NCBI RefSeq assembly: GCF_001905385.1
Contig: NZ_LIPF01000005.1
Location: forward strand, 310,001 to 374,000
Length of the DNA: 64,000 bases
Origin: Streptomyces sp. CB02414
GTDB taxonomy: Bacteria; Actinomycetota; Actinomycetes; Streptomycetales; Streptomycetaceae
Direction of reading: 5' to 3'
The notes beneath the pieces were generated by a model. That model ran no database searches and was not told the origin of the DNA. It saw only the letters and a program-made list of their open reading frames with translations. The translations under genes were made by a program, and so were the position numbers. Of the stretch, positions 15,738 to 23,964 are shown piece by piece. The first letter of the stretch is position 1. Every line of letters begins with the position of its first letter.

Positions 15738-17708
15738 ATGGAAGCGGTCACCTTCGGTGTGCTGGGACCGGTCACCGCCGAACGCGCCGGCGCCGGGCTC
15801 GCCCTCAAGGGCCCCAGGCACCGCGCCGTACTGGCGCGGCTGGTTCTGGCCCGGCGGCGGGTCGTCCCGCTCGACCGCCTCGTCCACGACCTGTGGGACG
15901 AACCGCCGCCCAGGGCCGTGGGCGCGGTGCGCACCTTCGTCGGGGACCTCCGCCGCGCCCTGGAGCCCGGCCGTCCGCCGCGCACCCCGGCCCGGCTCCT
16001 GGTCACCGAAGGTCCCGGGTACGCCCTGCGCGCGGCCCCGGACGCCGTCGACGCGTGGCGCTTCGAGGCGGCCGTCGCCGAGGCCGACCGGCTGCCCGCC
16101 GACCGGGCCCCGGACCGTATCCGGGCCGCGCTCGGACAGTGGCGGGGACCGGCGTACGCCGACTTCGCCGGGGCCGAGTGGGCCCGCGGCGAGCGCTCCC
16201 GGCTCACCGAACTGCGGCTGCGCGCGGTCGAACGCCGGTCCGAGATCCTGGTGGACGCGGGCCGCGCCGCCGAGGCGGTCCCCGACCTCGACGCGCACCT
16301 GACCGAGCACCCCTGGCGCGAGGAGGCCTGGCGGCTGCTCGCCCTGGCCCTGTACCGGGCCGGACGCCAGGCGGACGCCCTCGCGGTACTGCGCCGGGCC
16401 CGCGACCTGCTCGCCGCCCACCTGGGCATCGACCCCGGGCCCCGGCTGCGCCGCCTGGAGGCCCGCGTCCTCGCCCAGGACCCGGGCCTGGACTCGCCCG
16501 GCGAACCGGCGGAGGCGGCCGCCCGGCTGTGGGCCCGCGCGACCGAGGCGTACGACCGCGCGGTCGCCGCCGGCGCCCACGCCCGCCTGGAGTCCACCGT
16601 CGGCCTGCTGCGGGGCCTCGCGGTCACCGGCGGCGGCGGACTCGAGGCGGCCCGGGAGCAGCGCCTGGCGGCGGTCGCGGCGGCCGAGGAGACGGGCGAC
16701 GCGGAGCTGACGGCCCGCGTCATCGGCGCCTACGACGTGCCCGCCAACTGGACCCGCGGCGACGACCCCGAACGGGCCCGGCGGATCGTCGCGGCGGCCG
16801 AACGCACCCTGGCCGCCCTGCCGCACGACACCACCGCCGACGCGGCACGCTGCCGCCTGCTGGCCACCGTCGCCCTGGAGTCCCGCGGCGTCCGGTCCCC
16901 GCGCGGACCCCGGGCGGCGCACGAGGCCGAGCGCATCGCCCGCCGCCTCGACGACCCGGCGCTGCTCGCCTTCGCCCTCAACGGCGCCTTCATGCAGTCC
17001 TGCACCACCGCGGGACTGGCGCCGCGCCGCGACGCGATCGGCGCCGAACTCGTCGCGCTCGCCACCCGGCACGGCCTGGTCAACCACCTGGTCCTCGGCC
17101 ACCTCGTCCGGCTCCAGGCCCGCGCGGCCCTCGCCGACCTCACCACCGCCGACGAGCACGCCGCCGCCGTGGACCGGCTGGCCCAGCGGCACGAACGGCC
17201 GCTGGCGGGCGTCTTCACCGCGTGGTACCGCGCCCTGCGCCACGCCCTCACTGGCAGCCCGTACGACCGTACGGAGGGCGCCTACCGGTCCGCCGCCGCA
17301 CGCCTCGAAGGCGCGGGCATGCCCGGCCTGGAACGCGGACTGCTTCCCCTCGCCCTGCTGGGCCTGCGCCTGTCCCGCGGGCGGCCGGCCGACGTCGACC
17401 CGCGCGCCGACTGGGGCCCCTACCGGCCCTGGGCCGAACCGTTCGCCCTCCTCGCCGACGGCCGTGCGGCCGAGGCCCGCACGGCCCTGCGGTCCCTGGC
17501 CGAGCCGCCGCCCGACCTGCTGTACGAGGCCCTGTGCTGCGCCGAGGCCGCGCTCGCCCTCGAACTCGGTGACCGCGCCGTCCTGGAGCGGACGTACGAC
17601 CGGCTGCTGCCCGCCGCCGGCGAGATCGCGGGCGCGGGCAGCGGGCTGCTCACCTTCGGGCCGGTCGGCACGTGGCTCGCGGCGATCCGCCGGACACTCG
17701 ACGCATGA
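15738..17708 (+). CDS. SARP-type transcriptional regulator with BTAD and helical C-terminal region
   Basis: A 656-residue Streptomyces antibiotic regulatory protein. The N-terminus is an OmpR-like winged helix (VTFGVLGPVTAERAG, LKGPRHRAVLARLVLARRRVVPLDRLVHDLWDEPPPRAVGAVRTFVGDLRRAL). The bacterial transcriptional activation domain follows at about residues 95-245 (LLVTEGPGYALRA, EEAWRLLALALYRAGRQADALAVLRRARDLLAAHLGIDPGPRLRRLE). No NB-ARC ATPase is visible; the remaining 400 residues are Ala/Leu/Arg-rich helical repeats like TPR units. Such proteins usually activate nearby genes. The only local target candidates are the divergent hydrolase and itself. Confidence 0.88.
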   Translation: MEAVTFGVLGPVTAERAGAGLALKGPRHRAVLARLVLARRRVVPLDRLVHDLWDEPPPRAVGAVRTFVGDLRRALEPGRPPRTPARLLVTEGPGYALRAAPDAVDAWRFEAAVAEADRLPADRAPDRIRAALGQWRGPAYADFAGAEWARGERSRLTELRLRAVERRSEILVDAGRAAEAVPDLDAHLTEHPWREEAWRLLALALYRAGRQADALAVLRRARDLLAAHLGIDPGPRLRRLEARVLAQDPGLDSPGEPAEAAARLWARATEAYDRAVAAGAHARLESTVGLLRGLAVTGGGGLEAAREQRLAAVAAAEETGDAELTARVIGAYDVPANWTRGDDPERARRIVAAAERTLAALPHDTTADAARCRLLATVALESRGVRSPRGPRAAHEAERIARRLDDPALLAFALNGAFMQSCTTAGLAPRRDAIGAELVALATRHGLVNHLVLGHLVRLQARAALADLTTADEHAAAVDRLAQRHERPLAGVFTAWYRALRHALTGSPYDRTEGAYRSAAARLEGAGMPGLERGLLPLALLGLRLSRGRPADVDPRADWGPYRPWAEPFALLADGRAAEARTALRSLAEPPPDLLYEALCCAEAALALELGDRAVLERTYDRLLPAAGEIAGAGSGLLTFGPVGTWLAAIRRTLDA

Positions 17709-17735
17709 GTGATGCCCGTCGGGTACCCGGCGGGC

Positions 17736-18179
17736 ATGAAGTGGCGACAGGTGCAGGACGGACCGTCCGCGGTGTACGTGGTGGTGCTCGACCCCGGCGA
17801 GGACGCGGTCGCCGAGCTCACCGCCTTCGCCCGCGACCGGTCCCTCGGGGCGTCCCAGGTGACCGCCGTGGGCGCCTTCTCGGAGGCGGTCGTCGGCTGG
17901 TTCGACCGGCAGGCCAAGGACTACCGGCACATCCCGGTGGACGAGCAGTGCGAGGTGCTGTCCCTGATCGGGGACATCGCCGTCGCCGACGAGGGACCCG
18001 CCCCGCACCTGCACGCCGTACTGGGCCTGTCCGACGGCTCCACCCGCGGCGGACACCTGCTGTCCGGCCGGGTCTGGCCGACGCTGGAGGTCGTCGTCCG
18101 GGACAGCCCGGCGGACCTGGCCAAGACCCACCGCCCCGAGATCGGACTGGCCCTGATCGACCTGGAGGCGCGACCATGA
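17736..18179 (+). CDS. PPC-domain (DUF296) protein
   Basis: A 147-residue plant-and-prokaryote-conserved domain protein. Bacterial members form trimers with a conserved metal/ligand site, and the fold is also found in plant AT-hook proteins. The family pattern is present: VYVVVLDPGEDAVAELTAFARD, QVTAVGAFSEAVVGWFD, LSLIGDIAVADEGPAPHLHAVLGLSDGSTRGGHLLSG with the conserved His pair, and VWPTLEVVVRD. The ATG at 17736 is chosen over a GTG at 17709 because the homologous region begins at MKWRQV. Its stop overlaps the CBS gene start (ATGA), so the two are co-translated. Confidence 0.88.
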   Translation: MKWRQVQDGPSAVYVVVLDPGEDAVAELTAFARDRSLGASQVTAVGAFSEAVVGWFDRQAKDYRHIPVDEQCEVLSLIGDIAVADEGPAPHLHAVLGLSDGSTRGGHLLSGRVWPTLEVVVRDSPADLAKTHRPEIGLALIDLEARP

Positions 18180-18598
18180 CACGGATACGAGACGTGATGT
18201 CACCCGCCCCCGTGGCCGTCGAGCCCATGACCACGGTGACGCGGGCGGCCCGGCTGATGCGCGAGGAGGACGTCGGCGACGTCCTGGTGACCTACGACCG
18301 CGACCTGTTCGGCGTGCTCACCGACCGCGACATCGTGCTCCGGGGCGTCGCCGACGGCCGCGACCCCGACACCACCACGGTCGGCTCGGTGTGCTCGCCC
18401 CCGCCCGTCGTCACCCTCGGACCGGACGACACGACCGACCGCGCGGCCGAGCTGATGCGGCACCACGCCGTCCGGCGGCTCCCGGTCGTCGAACAGGGCG
18501 GTGTCCCGGTCGGCGTGGTCACCCTAGGCGACCTCGCCGCCGCCGACGACCCGCACTCCGCCCTGGCGGACATCAGCAGGGCCGCACCCGGCCACTGA
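18176..18598 (+). CDS. Two-CBS-domain protein
   Basis: A 140-residue protein made only of a CBS pair, a module that binds adenine nucleotides and senses energy state. CBS1 covers TRIRDVMSPAPVAVEPMTTVTRAARLMREEDVGDVLV...FGVLTDRDIVLRGVA. CBS2 covers VGSVCSPPPVVTLGPDDTTDRAAELMRHHAVRRLPVVEQGGVPVGVVTLGDLA. The start overlaps the PPC-domain gene by 4 bp. The partner or target is unknown; stand-alone CBS proteins of this kind are common in Streptomyces. Confidence 0.92.
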   Translation: MTRIRDVMSPAPVAVEPMTTVTRAARLMREEDVGDVLVTYDRDLFGVLTDRDIVLRGVADGRDPDTTTVGSVCSPPPVVTLGPDDTTDRAAELMRHHAVRRLPVVEQGGVPVGVVTLGDLAAADDPHSALADISRAAPGH

Positions 18599-18630
18599 AC
18601 TCGCCGGACCGGTCACCCAGGAGGCACGGC

Positions 18631-18975
18631 ATGAACGACCGGCGTCACTCCCACGGGGCCACTGACTCCGCCTCCCGGGCGCGGTCCGGCGCGTTCGGCC
18701 GCCGCCACCCGCGCACCGGCACCGAACCGGTCACGGCACAGAGCCCGCTCGGACTCCGCCTGGTGCTGTCCGCCCTCTTCCTGCCGCTGTTCCTGGCCGG
18801 CGCCGCATACTTCGCGGTGTGGGCCGCGGACGCGGGCCCCGGGGACAGTCCCGGACGCGGCAGCCTGGTCGTCCTCGCCGTCGTGTGCGCGGCGTTCGCC
18901 CTGCTGGCGGCGGCGGACCTGATGGTCGTACTGCGCAGGATGCGGCACGAACGGACCGGGGCGGTCCCGCACTGA
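18631..18975 (+). CDS. Small two-helix membrane protein (DUF6343-like)
   Basis: A 114-residue protein with a basic, Ser/Arg-rich N-terminus (about 45 residues) that includes RSGAFGRRHPRTGTEPVTAQSPLGLR. Two hydrophobic segments follow (LVLSALFLPLFLAGAAYFAVWAA and LVVLAVVCAAFALLAAADLMVVLRR), with a short basic tail. The pattern resembles small Streptomyces membrane proteins that I recall as DUF6343; that assignment is from memory. GGAGG precedes the ATG at 18631. It sits in the run leading into the HrdC gene. Confidence 0.75.
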   Translation: MNDRRHSHGATDSASRARSGAFGRRHPRTGTEPVTAQSPLGLRLVLSALFLPLFLAGAAYFAVWAADAGPGDSPGRGSLVVLAVVCAAFALLAAADLMVVLRRMRHERTGAVPH

Positions 18976-19013
18976 ACCCGAGAACCCGAGGAGGGGACGG
19001 AGGAGGAAGCGAC

Positions 19014-20030
19014 ATGGCTCCCCTGGCACGAACCCCCGCGGCCGGCACCGAGGACCGCCGCGCCCCCGCCCGCACCGCGCGGCTGCGCAGCCGCATCCCG
19101 GAACCCGATGAGGAACCCGACCTGCTCGGCCAGTACCTGGCCCAGATCGGCGCCACCCCGCTGCTGACCGCCGAGGACGAGGTGCGGCTCGCCAAGCGCA
19201 TCGAGGCCGGCGTCCGGGCCATGGAGGAACTGGAGTCGGCCGACACCGGCGAGCCCGCCCCCACTCCCGGACGGCGCCGCGCCCTGAAGGAGACCGTGCA
19301 CGACGGCCAGGCCGCCAAGGACCACATGGTGCGGGCGAACCTGCGGCTCGTGGTGTCGATGGCCAAACGGCACGCCCACCGCGGACTGCCCCTGCTGGAC
19401 GTCATCCAGGAGGGCAACCTCGGTCTGATCCGGGCGGTGGAGAAGTTCGACCACACCAAGGGCTTCAAGTTCTCCACGTACGCCACCTGGTGGATCCGCC
19501 AGGCCATCGAGCGGGGCCTGGCCACGCACGCACGTACGGTACGGCTGCCGGTGCACGTCGTGGAACAGCTGCAGAAGCTCGCCAAGGTCGAACGGAAGCT
19601 GAGGGCGGGCCTCGACCGCGAACCGACCGCCGACGAGGTGGCCGCCGAGAGCGGCATCGACGGGGACAAGGTCGTCTGGCTGCGCCGCGTCGGACGGGAC
19701 GCCGTCAGCCTCGACACCCCGGTCGACGAGACCGGGGAGACCGTCGTCGGCGACCTCATCCCCGACAGCGAGGTGCTCCAGGCCCCCGAGGTCGCCGAGT
19801 TCCAGGCGCTGGCGGCGGAGCTGCGGGAGGCCGTCGGCACCCTCGCGCCCCGCGAGGCGATGATCCTCAGTCTGCGCTACGGCCTGCACGACGGCCGCCC
19901 GCGCACCCTGCACCAGGTGGCCCAGCACGTGGGCCTGACCCGGGAACGCGTCCGCCAGCTGGAGAAGGCCTCCCTCGACCACCTGCGCGCCCCCGAGACC
20001 CGGGACCGCCTGCTGGACTGGGCGAGCTGA
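19014..20030 (+). CDS. hrdC: HrdC-type primary-like RNA polymerase sigma factor
   Basis: A 338-residue group 2 sigma-70 factor. Region 1.2 is EPDLLGQYLAQIGATPLLTAEDEVRLAKRIEAG. Region 2 has NLRLVVSMAKRHAHRG, LLDVIQEGNLGLIRAVEKFDHTKGFKFSTYATWWIRQAI. Regions 3 and 4 follow, with ALREAMILSLRYGL-type sequence and VGLTRERVRQLEKASLDHLR as the -35-binding helix. The region 1.1 and long N-terminus of HrdB are absent. The choice of HrdC over HrdA/HrdD rests on length and on remembered gene order, so the symbol is less certain than the family. AGGAGG precedes the ATG. Confidence 0.85.
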   Translation: MAPLARTPAAGTEDRRAPARTARLRSRIPEPDEEPDLLGQYLAQIGATPLLTAEDEVRLAKRIEAGVRAMEELESADTGEPAPTPGRRRALKETVHDGQAAKDHMVRANLRLVVSMAKRHAHRGLPLLDVIQEGNLGLIRAVEKFDHTKGFKFSTYATWWIRQAIERGLATHARTVRLPVHVVEQLQKLAKVERKLRAGLDREPTADEVAAESGIDGDKVVWLRRVGRDAVSLDTPVDETGETVVGDLIPDSEVLQAPEVAEFQALAAELREAVGTLAPREAMILSLRYGLHDGRPRTLHQVAQHVGLTRERVRQLEKASLDHLRAPETRDRLLDWAS

Positions 20031-20042
20031 CGGGGCGGGGCG

Positions 20043-21470
20043 TCAGGTGCGCAGCCGGGCCCCCTGCCGCAGCAGCTCGTGCTGGACCATCCGGTAGGGC
20101 AGGCCGCGCGGCCCGCGACCGTGCCGGACGGTCAGCGCCGCGCACACCCCGGCCGCGTGACCGGTCGCCATCGCGATGGGCATGACCCGGTACGACGAGT
20201 GCGCCACGTGCGTGCCGGAGATGCAGCGCCCGGCCACCAGCAGTCGCTCCGTGCCCCGGGGGAGCAGGCAGCGCAGCGGGATGTCGTAGAAGCTGCCCTG
20301 CGGGACCCGCTTGAGGACGGTGCCGGAGCCGCGCGGGTTGTGGATGTCGACCGGGTAGGCGCCGTGCGCGATCACGTCCGGGAAGGTGCGCGCGGCCAGG
20401 ATGTCGTGGCCGGTCAGCTGGTAGTCGCCGAGGACGCGCCGGCTCTCCCGCACACCGATGTGGGTGCCGCTCTGCACCACGTACGACTCCTCGAAGCCCG
20501 GCACGCGGGTGCGCAGGAAGCGGTCGATCTGGGCCAGCTGGCGCCGGGCCGTGTACTCGGCGCGGGTGAGGTCCCAGACGCTGGTGCCCAGCACGCGGTT
20601 GACCCGGGTGCTGTTGATCGCGACCTCGCGCGGGTGCGGGGTGGCGAAGAAGAGGATGTCCTCGCGCGGCAGCCGCAGCTCGCCGGCGGCCCTGGCCTCC
20701 TCGATCAGGTCCCACAGGCCGTGCACACCACGCCACTGGTCGGGATTTTCCCGCACGTAGTCGGCGAAGTCCGGCCGGGAGAAGTCGGCGACGCGGAACA
20801 TCAGCGTCATCGGCTGCACCAGCCCGTCCTCCGGCCTGCCGATCTCGTACGGCGCCCCGCAGGCGGTCGCCACGTCGCCGTCGCCCGTGCCGTCCACGAC
20901 CACCCCGGCGTCGATCACCACCGGCCCCGACTTGGTCTCGAACACCACCCGCCAGCCGGAGCCGTCGTCCAGGGGCAGCGCGCCGGACGCGAACGAGTGG
21001 AAGAGCATCCGCACCCCCGCCTCGTCCATCATCTCCAGCAGGGAGAACTTGAAGAGCTCCGGGTCGAAGGGGACCGTGTACCCGGTCTTCGGGGAGGGCG
21101 GAAGGCAGCCGCCCCGGCCCATCAGCCGGTCGAGCAGCTGCCAGAGCACGCCCGCGACGACCGGCTCGCCCTCGCCGTGGTCGGTGGGCAGCAGCCGGGA
21201 GGTGTCCCCGGCCTCGGTGAACGCCGCCTGCTTGTGCTCGTTGTGGAACGACATCAGCGGCATCACCAGCGCCGCGGTCGCGTTGCCGCCGAGGAACCCG
21301 TACCGCTCGACCAGGACCACGTCGGCCCCGGTGTCGGCCGCGCCGATCGCGGCGGCGAACCCGGCGGGGCCGCCGCCCACCACCAGCACGTCGCACCGGC
21401 CCCCGTGCCGGGCGGACCGCGGCGGCAGCGTGACCTCACGGGGTTCGCGGGGCTCTTCCAGGACCGGCAT
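20043..21470 (-). CDS. FAD-dependent oxidoreductase (FAD_oxidored family)
   Basis: A 475-residue flavoprotein. The dinucleotide-binding motif CDVLVVGGGPAGFAAAIGAADTGADVVLVERYGFLGGNATAA is at about residues 27-68. VVDGTGDGDVATACGAPYEIGR and the C-terminal LVAGRCISGTHVAHSSYRVMPIAMATGHAAGVCAAL match the FAD-dependent family seen beside sugar- and polyol-utilisation genes. The substrate is unknown. The start is ATG at 21468-21470. Downstream it converges with hrdC 12 bp away; upstream the polysaccharide pyruvyl transferase gene, on the same strand, ends 32 bp before it, so the two may form an operon. Confidence 0.88.
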   Translation of the reverse strand: MPVLEEPREPREVTLPPRSARHGGRCDVLVVGGGPAGFAAAIGAADTGADVVLVERYGFLGGNATAALVMPLMSFHNEHKQAAFTEAGDTSRLLPTDHGEGEPVVAGVLWQLLDRLMGRGGCLPPSPKTGYTVPFDPELFKFSLLEMMDEAGVRMLFHSFASGALPLDDGSGWRVVFETKSGPVVIDAGVVVDGTGDGDVATACGAPYEIGRPEDGLVQPMTLMFRVADFSRPDFADYVRENPDQWRGVHGLWDLIEEARAAGELRLPREDILFFATPHPREVAINSTRVNRVLGTSVWDLTRAEYTARRQLAQIDRFLRTRVPGFEESYVVQSGTHIGVRESRRVLGDYQLTGHDILAARTFPDVIAHGAYPVDIHNPRGSGTVLKRVPQGSFYDIPLRCLLPRGTERLLVAGRCISGTHVAHSSYRVMPIAMATGHAAGVCAALTVRHGRGPRGLPYRMVQHELLRQGARLRT

Positions 21471-21502
21471 CGCTCTCCTCGCGGGTGTCGCTTTCCGTGG
21501 GT

Positions 21503-22726
21503 TCAGGCGTGCAGGGGGCGCGGCTCGACGGCGTACGGCGCGTACCCGGCCGCCCGGGAGCCCGCCGGAGCCCTGCCCTCGTCGAGGCTGTCGAGCAGCG
21601 AGCCGCAGCGCACGCAGGTCTCCCGGGCCGCCGCGGACAGCTCCCGCATCCGCGACCGCAGGTCGTCCCGGCGGTTCGGGTACTCGTCCCACATCCGGTC
21701 CACCTCCGCCAGCAGCAGACCGGCCTGCTCCCGCGCGACGCCCACCAGCGCAGGGGCGCCCAGCCGGCGCGCGAAGTCGAAGACCTTGCCGGAGTACGGC
21801 AGCGGCAGCACCGGCACCCCGCTGAGCGCCGCGAAGATCACGAAGTGCAGCCGCATGCCGACGGCCACGTCCAGGTGGCGCATGAAGCCGAGGACCTGCC
21901 CCGGGCTGTAGTCGCCGTGCAGGATCCGGCCCTTGTCCGGTGCCGTCATGTGGGACAGCACGGCGTGCGCGTGCCGTACGTCGTGCCGTTCCATCGGCAG
22001 GAACACCACGTGCGCGTCCAGCCGCCGCACCAGGAAGTCGGCGACGTCGGCGAGGAGCGCGTGGTAGTCGCCCTCGTCCAGCTTCTCGGCGGCCCGGCCC
22101 GGTTCGCGCACCGACATCCCCACCAGCCGGGCGCCCGAGGGAATGCCCTCGTCGCGCATCATGGCCTCGGTGAACGCCTCCGGCCCCAGCAGCAGGGCCG
22201 GATCGGCGGTGACCGTGACCTCGCGCTCCAGCCCGACCTCCTCCAGCACCAGCCGGGACTCCTCGTCCCGCACCACGACGTCGTCCATGTCCGCCAGTAC
22301 GGTGCGCACCGCGTCCCGGTCCTCGGCGTCCGTCAGCGGCCCGGCGCCGACGGCGTACGCGAAGGTCGGCACGGACCGGGTCTGCGCGGCGCGCACCAGC
22401 CGCAGATAGCGCCGGGCCTCGCCGTCGTAGAGGATGCCGCCGCCGCCCAGCACCAGCAGGTCCAGGCCGGGCAGCACGTCCAGGACGTGGTTGCGGCTGA
22501 CGCCCTCCCAGGGCACCACCTCGTCGGCGTCGGGGTGATGGGCGCGGGTGTGCTCCGCGTTGCGGCTCATGACGACCAGGCGGGCGCCGGGCCGCTGGGC
22601 GCGCAGACAGCTCAGGACGCAGGTGAGGATCGCCTCGTCGCCGGTGTTGAAGCCGCCGTAGGAACCGAGTACGCCGATGCGCGGGCCCGGCGGGGCGGGC
22701 TGCGGAGGGGAGGGGGCAGTGGTCAT
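21503..22726 (-). CDS. Polysaccharide pyruvyl transferase family protein
   Basis: A 407-residue member of the CsaB/WcaK family, which adds pyruvate ketals to cell-wall or exopolysaccharide sugars. Recognisable blocks are GVLGSYGGFNTGDEAILTCVL at residues 18-38, LDLLVLGGGGILYD, TFAYAVGAGPLTD, and the C-terminal VAVGMRLHFVIFAALSGVPVLPLPYSGKV. The ATG at 22724-22726 is the best start. An in-frame ATG at 22831 would add 35 residues made largely of translated 9-bp repeats (PDP-type tripeptides), probably not native. It lies upstream of the FAD oxidoreductase on the same strand. Confidence 0.86.
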   Translation of the reverse strand: MTTAPSPPQPAPPGPRIGVLGSYGGFNTGDEAILTCVLSCLRAQRPGARLVVMSRNAEHTRAHHPDADEVVPWEGVSRNHVLDVLPGLDLLVLGGGGILYDGEARRYLRLVRAAQTRSVPTFAYAVGAGPLTDAEDRDAVRTVLADMDDVVVRDEESRLVLEEVGLEREVTVTADPALLLGPEAFTEAMMRDEGIPSGARLVGMSVREPGRAAEKLDEGDYHALLADVADFLVRRLDAHVVFLPMERHDVRHAHAVLSHMTAPDKGRILHGDYSPGQVLGFMRHLDVAVGMRLHFVIFAALSGVPVLPLPYSGKVFDFARRLGAPALVGVAREQAGLLLAEVDRMWDEYPNRRDDLRSRMRELSAAARETCVRCGSLLDSLDEGRAPAGSRAAGYAPYAVEPRPLHA

Positions 22727-22793
22727 CCGGGGGCTCCCGTCGGATCGGAGTGGGCCGGCCCGCCGGCCACGGTGCGCGGTGCGCGCGGTGCGC

Positions 22794-22829
22794 GGATCGT
22801 GCGGATCGGGTGGATCAGGCAGATCGGGC
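22794..22829. repeat. Four tandem 9-bp GGATC-containing repeats before terC
   Basis: GGATCGTGC, GGATCGGGT, GGATCAGGC and AGATCGGGC follow one another without gaps. They are preceded by a related run of GGTGCGC units (22771-22793). The block lies in the divergent promoter region between the pyruvyl transferase and TerC genes. Slippage repeats or an array of binding half-sites are both possible. Confidence 0.8.
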
Positions 22830-22930
22830 ACGGTGCCGGGTTGCCTGCGCCGCCTCGCGGAAACACCCTGTCCAAGAACCTGTCCGTGGTCCGGCCCCCG
22901 TTTTCCTCCTCCACCGCATCAGGAGCACCA

Positions 22931-23896
22931 GTGAACGTTTCGCTCACGGTCTGGCTGCTGACCGTCGCGGGCCTGTGCGTCCTCGTCGCCGCCGACTTCT
23001 TCATCGGCCGCAAGCCGCACGACGTGTCGATCCGGGAGGCGGGGATCTGGACGGCCGTCTGGGTGGTCCTGGCCTGCCTCTTCGGCGTGGGGCTGTGGGT
23101 GGCCGCCGGCGGCGCCCCGGCGGGCGAGTTCTTCGCCGGCTACATCACCGAGAAGTCGCTCAGCGTCGACAACCTCTTCGTCTTCGTCCTGATCATGGCC
23201 AAGTTCGCGGTGCCCTCCCAGTACCAGCAGCGGGTGCTGATGGTCGGCGTCATCGTGGCGCTGGTGCTGCGCGCCGCGTTCATCGCGGCCGGCGCGGCGA
23301 TCATCTCGGCCTTCTCCTGGGTCTTCTACATCTTCGGCGCCTTCCTGATCTGGACGGCCTGGAAGCTCGTCCAGGACGCCCGCAAGGGCGGGCACGACGA
23401 GGAGTACGAGGAGAACAAGCTGCTGAAGTCGATCGAGCACCGTTTCGGGGTCGCCGACCGCTATCACGGCACCAAGCTGTGGATCGAGGAGAACGGCAAG
23501 CGCGTCATGACGCCGATGCTGGTCGTGATGCTGGCGATCGGCTCCACCGACGTCCTGTTCGCCCTGGACTCCATCCCCGCGATCTACGGCCTGACCCAGG
23601 ACCCGTACATCGTCTTCACGGCCAACGCCTTCGCCCTGATGGGCCTGCGCCAGCTGTACTTCCTCATCGGCGGCCTGCTGAAGAGGCTGGTCCACCTGTC
23701 CTACGGGCTGTCGGTCATCCTCGGCTTCATCGGCGTGAAACTGGTGCTGCACGCCCTGCACGAGTCCGGGGTCCACGTCCCCGAGATCGGCATCCCGTTC
23801 TCCCTGGGCTTCATCGTGCTCGTCCTCGCGGTCACCACGGTGACCAGCCTGGTGGCGGCGAGGAAGCAGGAGGAACGTGCGGCTCCCCCGGACTGA
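22931..23896 (+). CDS. TerC-family integral membrane protein
   Basis: A 321-residue membrane protein of the TerC/Alx family, linked to tellurite resistance and now to manganese export. It has about nine hydrophobic segments. The conserved acidic membrane motifs are present: EKSLSVDNLFVFVLIM near residue 75 and GSTDVLFALDSIPAIYGLTQD near residue 205. The cytoplasmic loop KWLVQDARKGGHDEEYEENK region (actual text WKLVQDARKGGHDEEYEENK) is the usual charged loop. The start is GTG at 22931 with AGGAG upstream. No other ter genes are nearby, which favours metal-ion export over a full Ter system. Confidence 0.92.
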   Translation: MNVSLTVWLLTVAGLCVLVAADFFIGRKPHDVSIREAGIWTAVWVVLACLFGVGLWVAAGGAPAGEFFAGYITEKSLSVDNLFVFVLIMAKFAVPSQYQQRVLMVGVIVALVLRAAFIAAGAAIISAFSWVFYIFGAFLIWTAWKLVQDARKGGHDEEYEENKLLKSIEHRFGVADRYHGTKLWIEENGKRVMTPMLVVMLAIGSTDVLFALDSIPAIYGLTQDPYIVFTANAFALMGLRQLYFLIGGLLKRLVHLSYGLSVILGFIGVKLVLHALHESGVHVPEIGIPFSLGFIVLVLAVTTVTSLVAARKQEERAAPPD

Positions 23897-23915
23897 CGCC
23901 GCCCGGACACACGTC

Positions 23916-23945
23916 GGGACCGGAGCCGTGCGCGGCTCCGGTCCC
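23916..23945. terminator. Bidirectional stem-loop terminator
   Basis: GGGACCGGAGCCG (23916-23928) pairs exactly with CGGCTCCGGTCCC (23933-23945) around a TGCG tetraloop, midway between the convergent TerC and FMN reductase genes. There is no T-run. Position and 13-bp perfect stem support a shared terminator. Confidence 0.8.
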
Positions 23946-23964
23946 GTGGGCGTGCGGCACTCCG

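Noticed and set aside
14057..17572. A 1171-codon open frame on the plus strand.
   Set aside because: It is antisense to the hydrolase and MFS genes and out of frame with the SARP gene; its translation is Arg/Pro/Gly-rich with no domain. In DNA of this GC content, stops are rare in the wrong frames.
20079..21911. A 610-codon plus-strand open frame.
   Set aside because: Antisense shadow of the FAD oxidoreductase, which has intact cofactor motifs.
22726..22831. Longer N-terminus of the pyruvyl transferase from an ATG at 22831.
   Set aside because: The added 35 residues translate the 9-bp repeats and have no family counterpart; the ATG at 22726 fits the family start.
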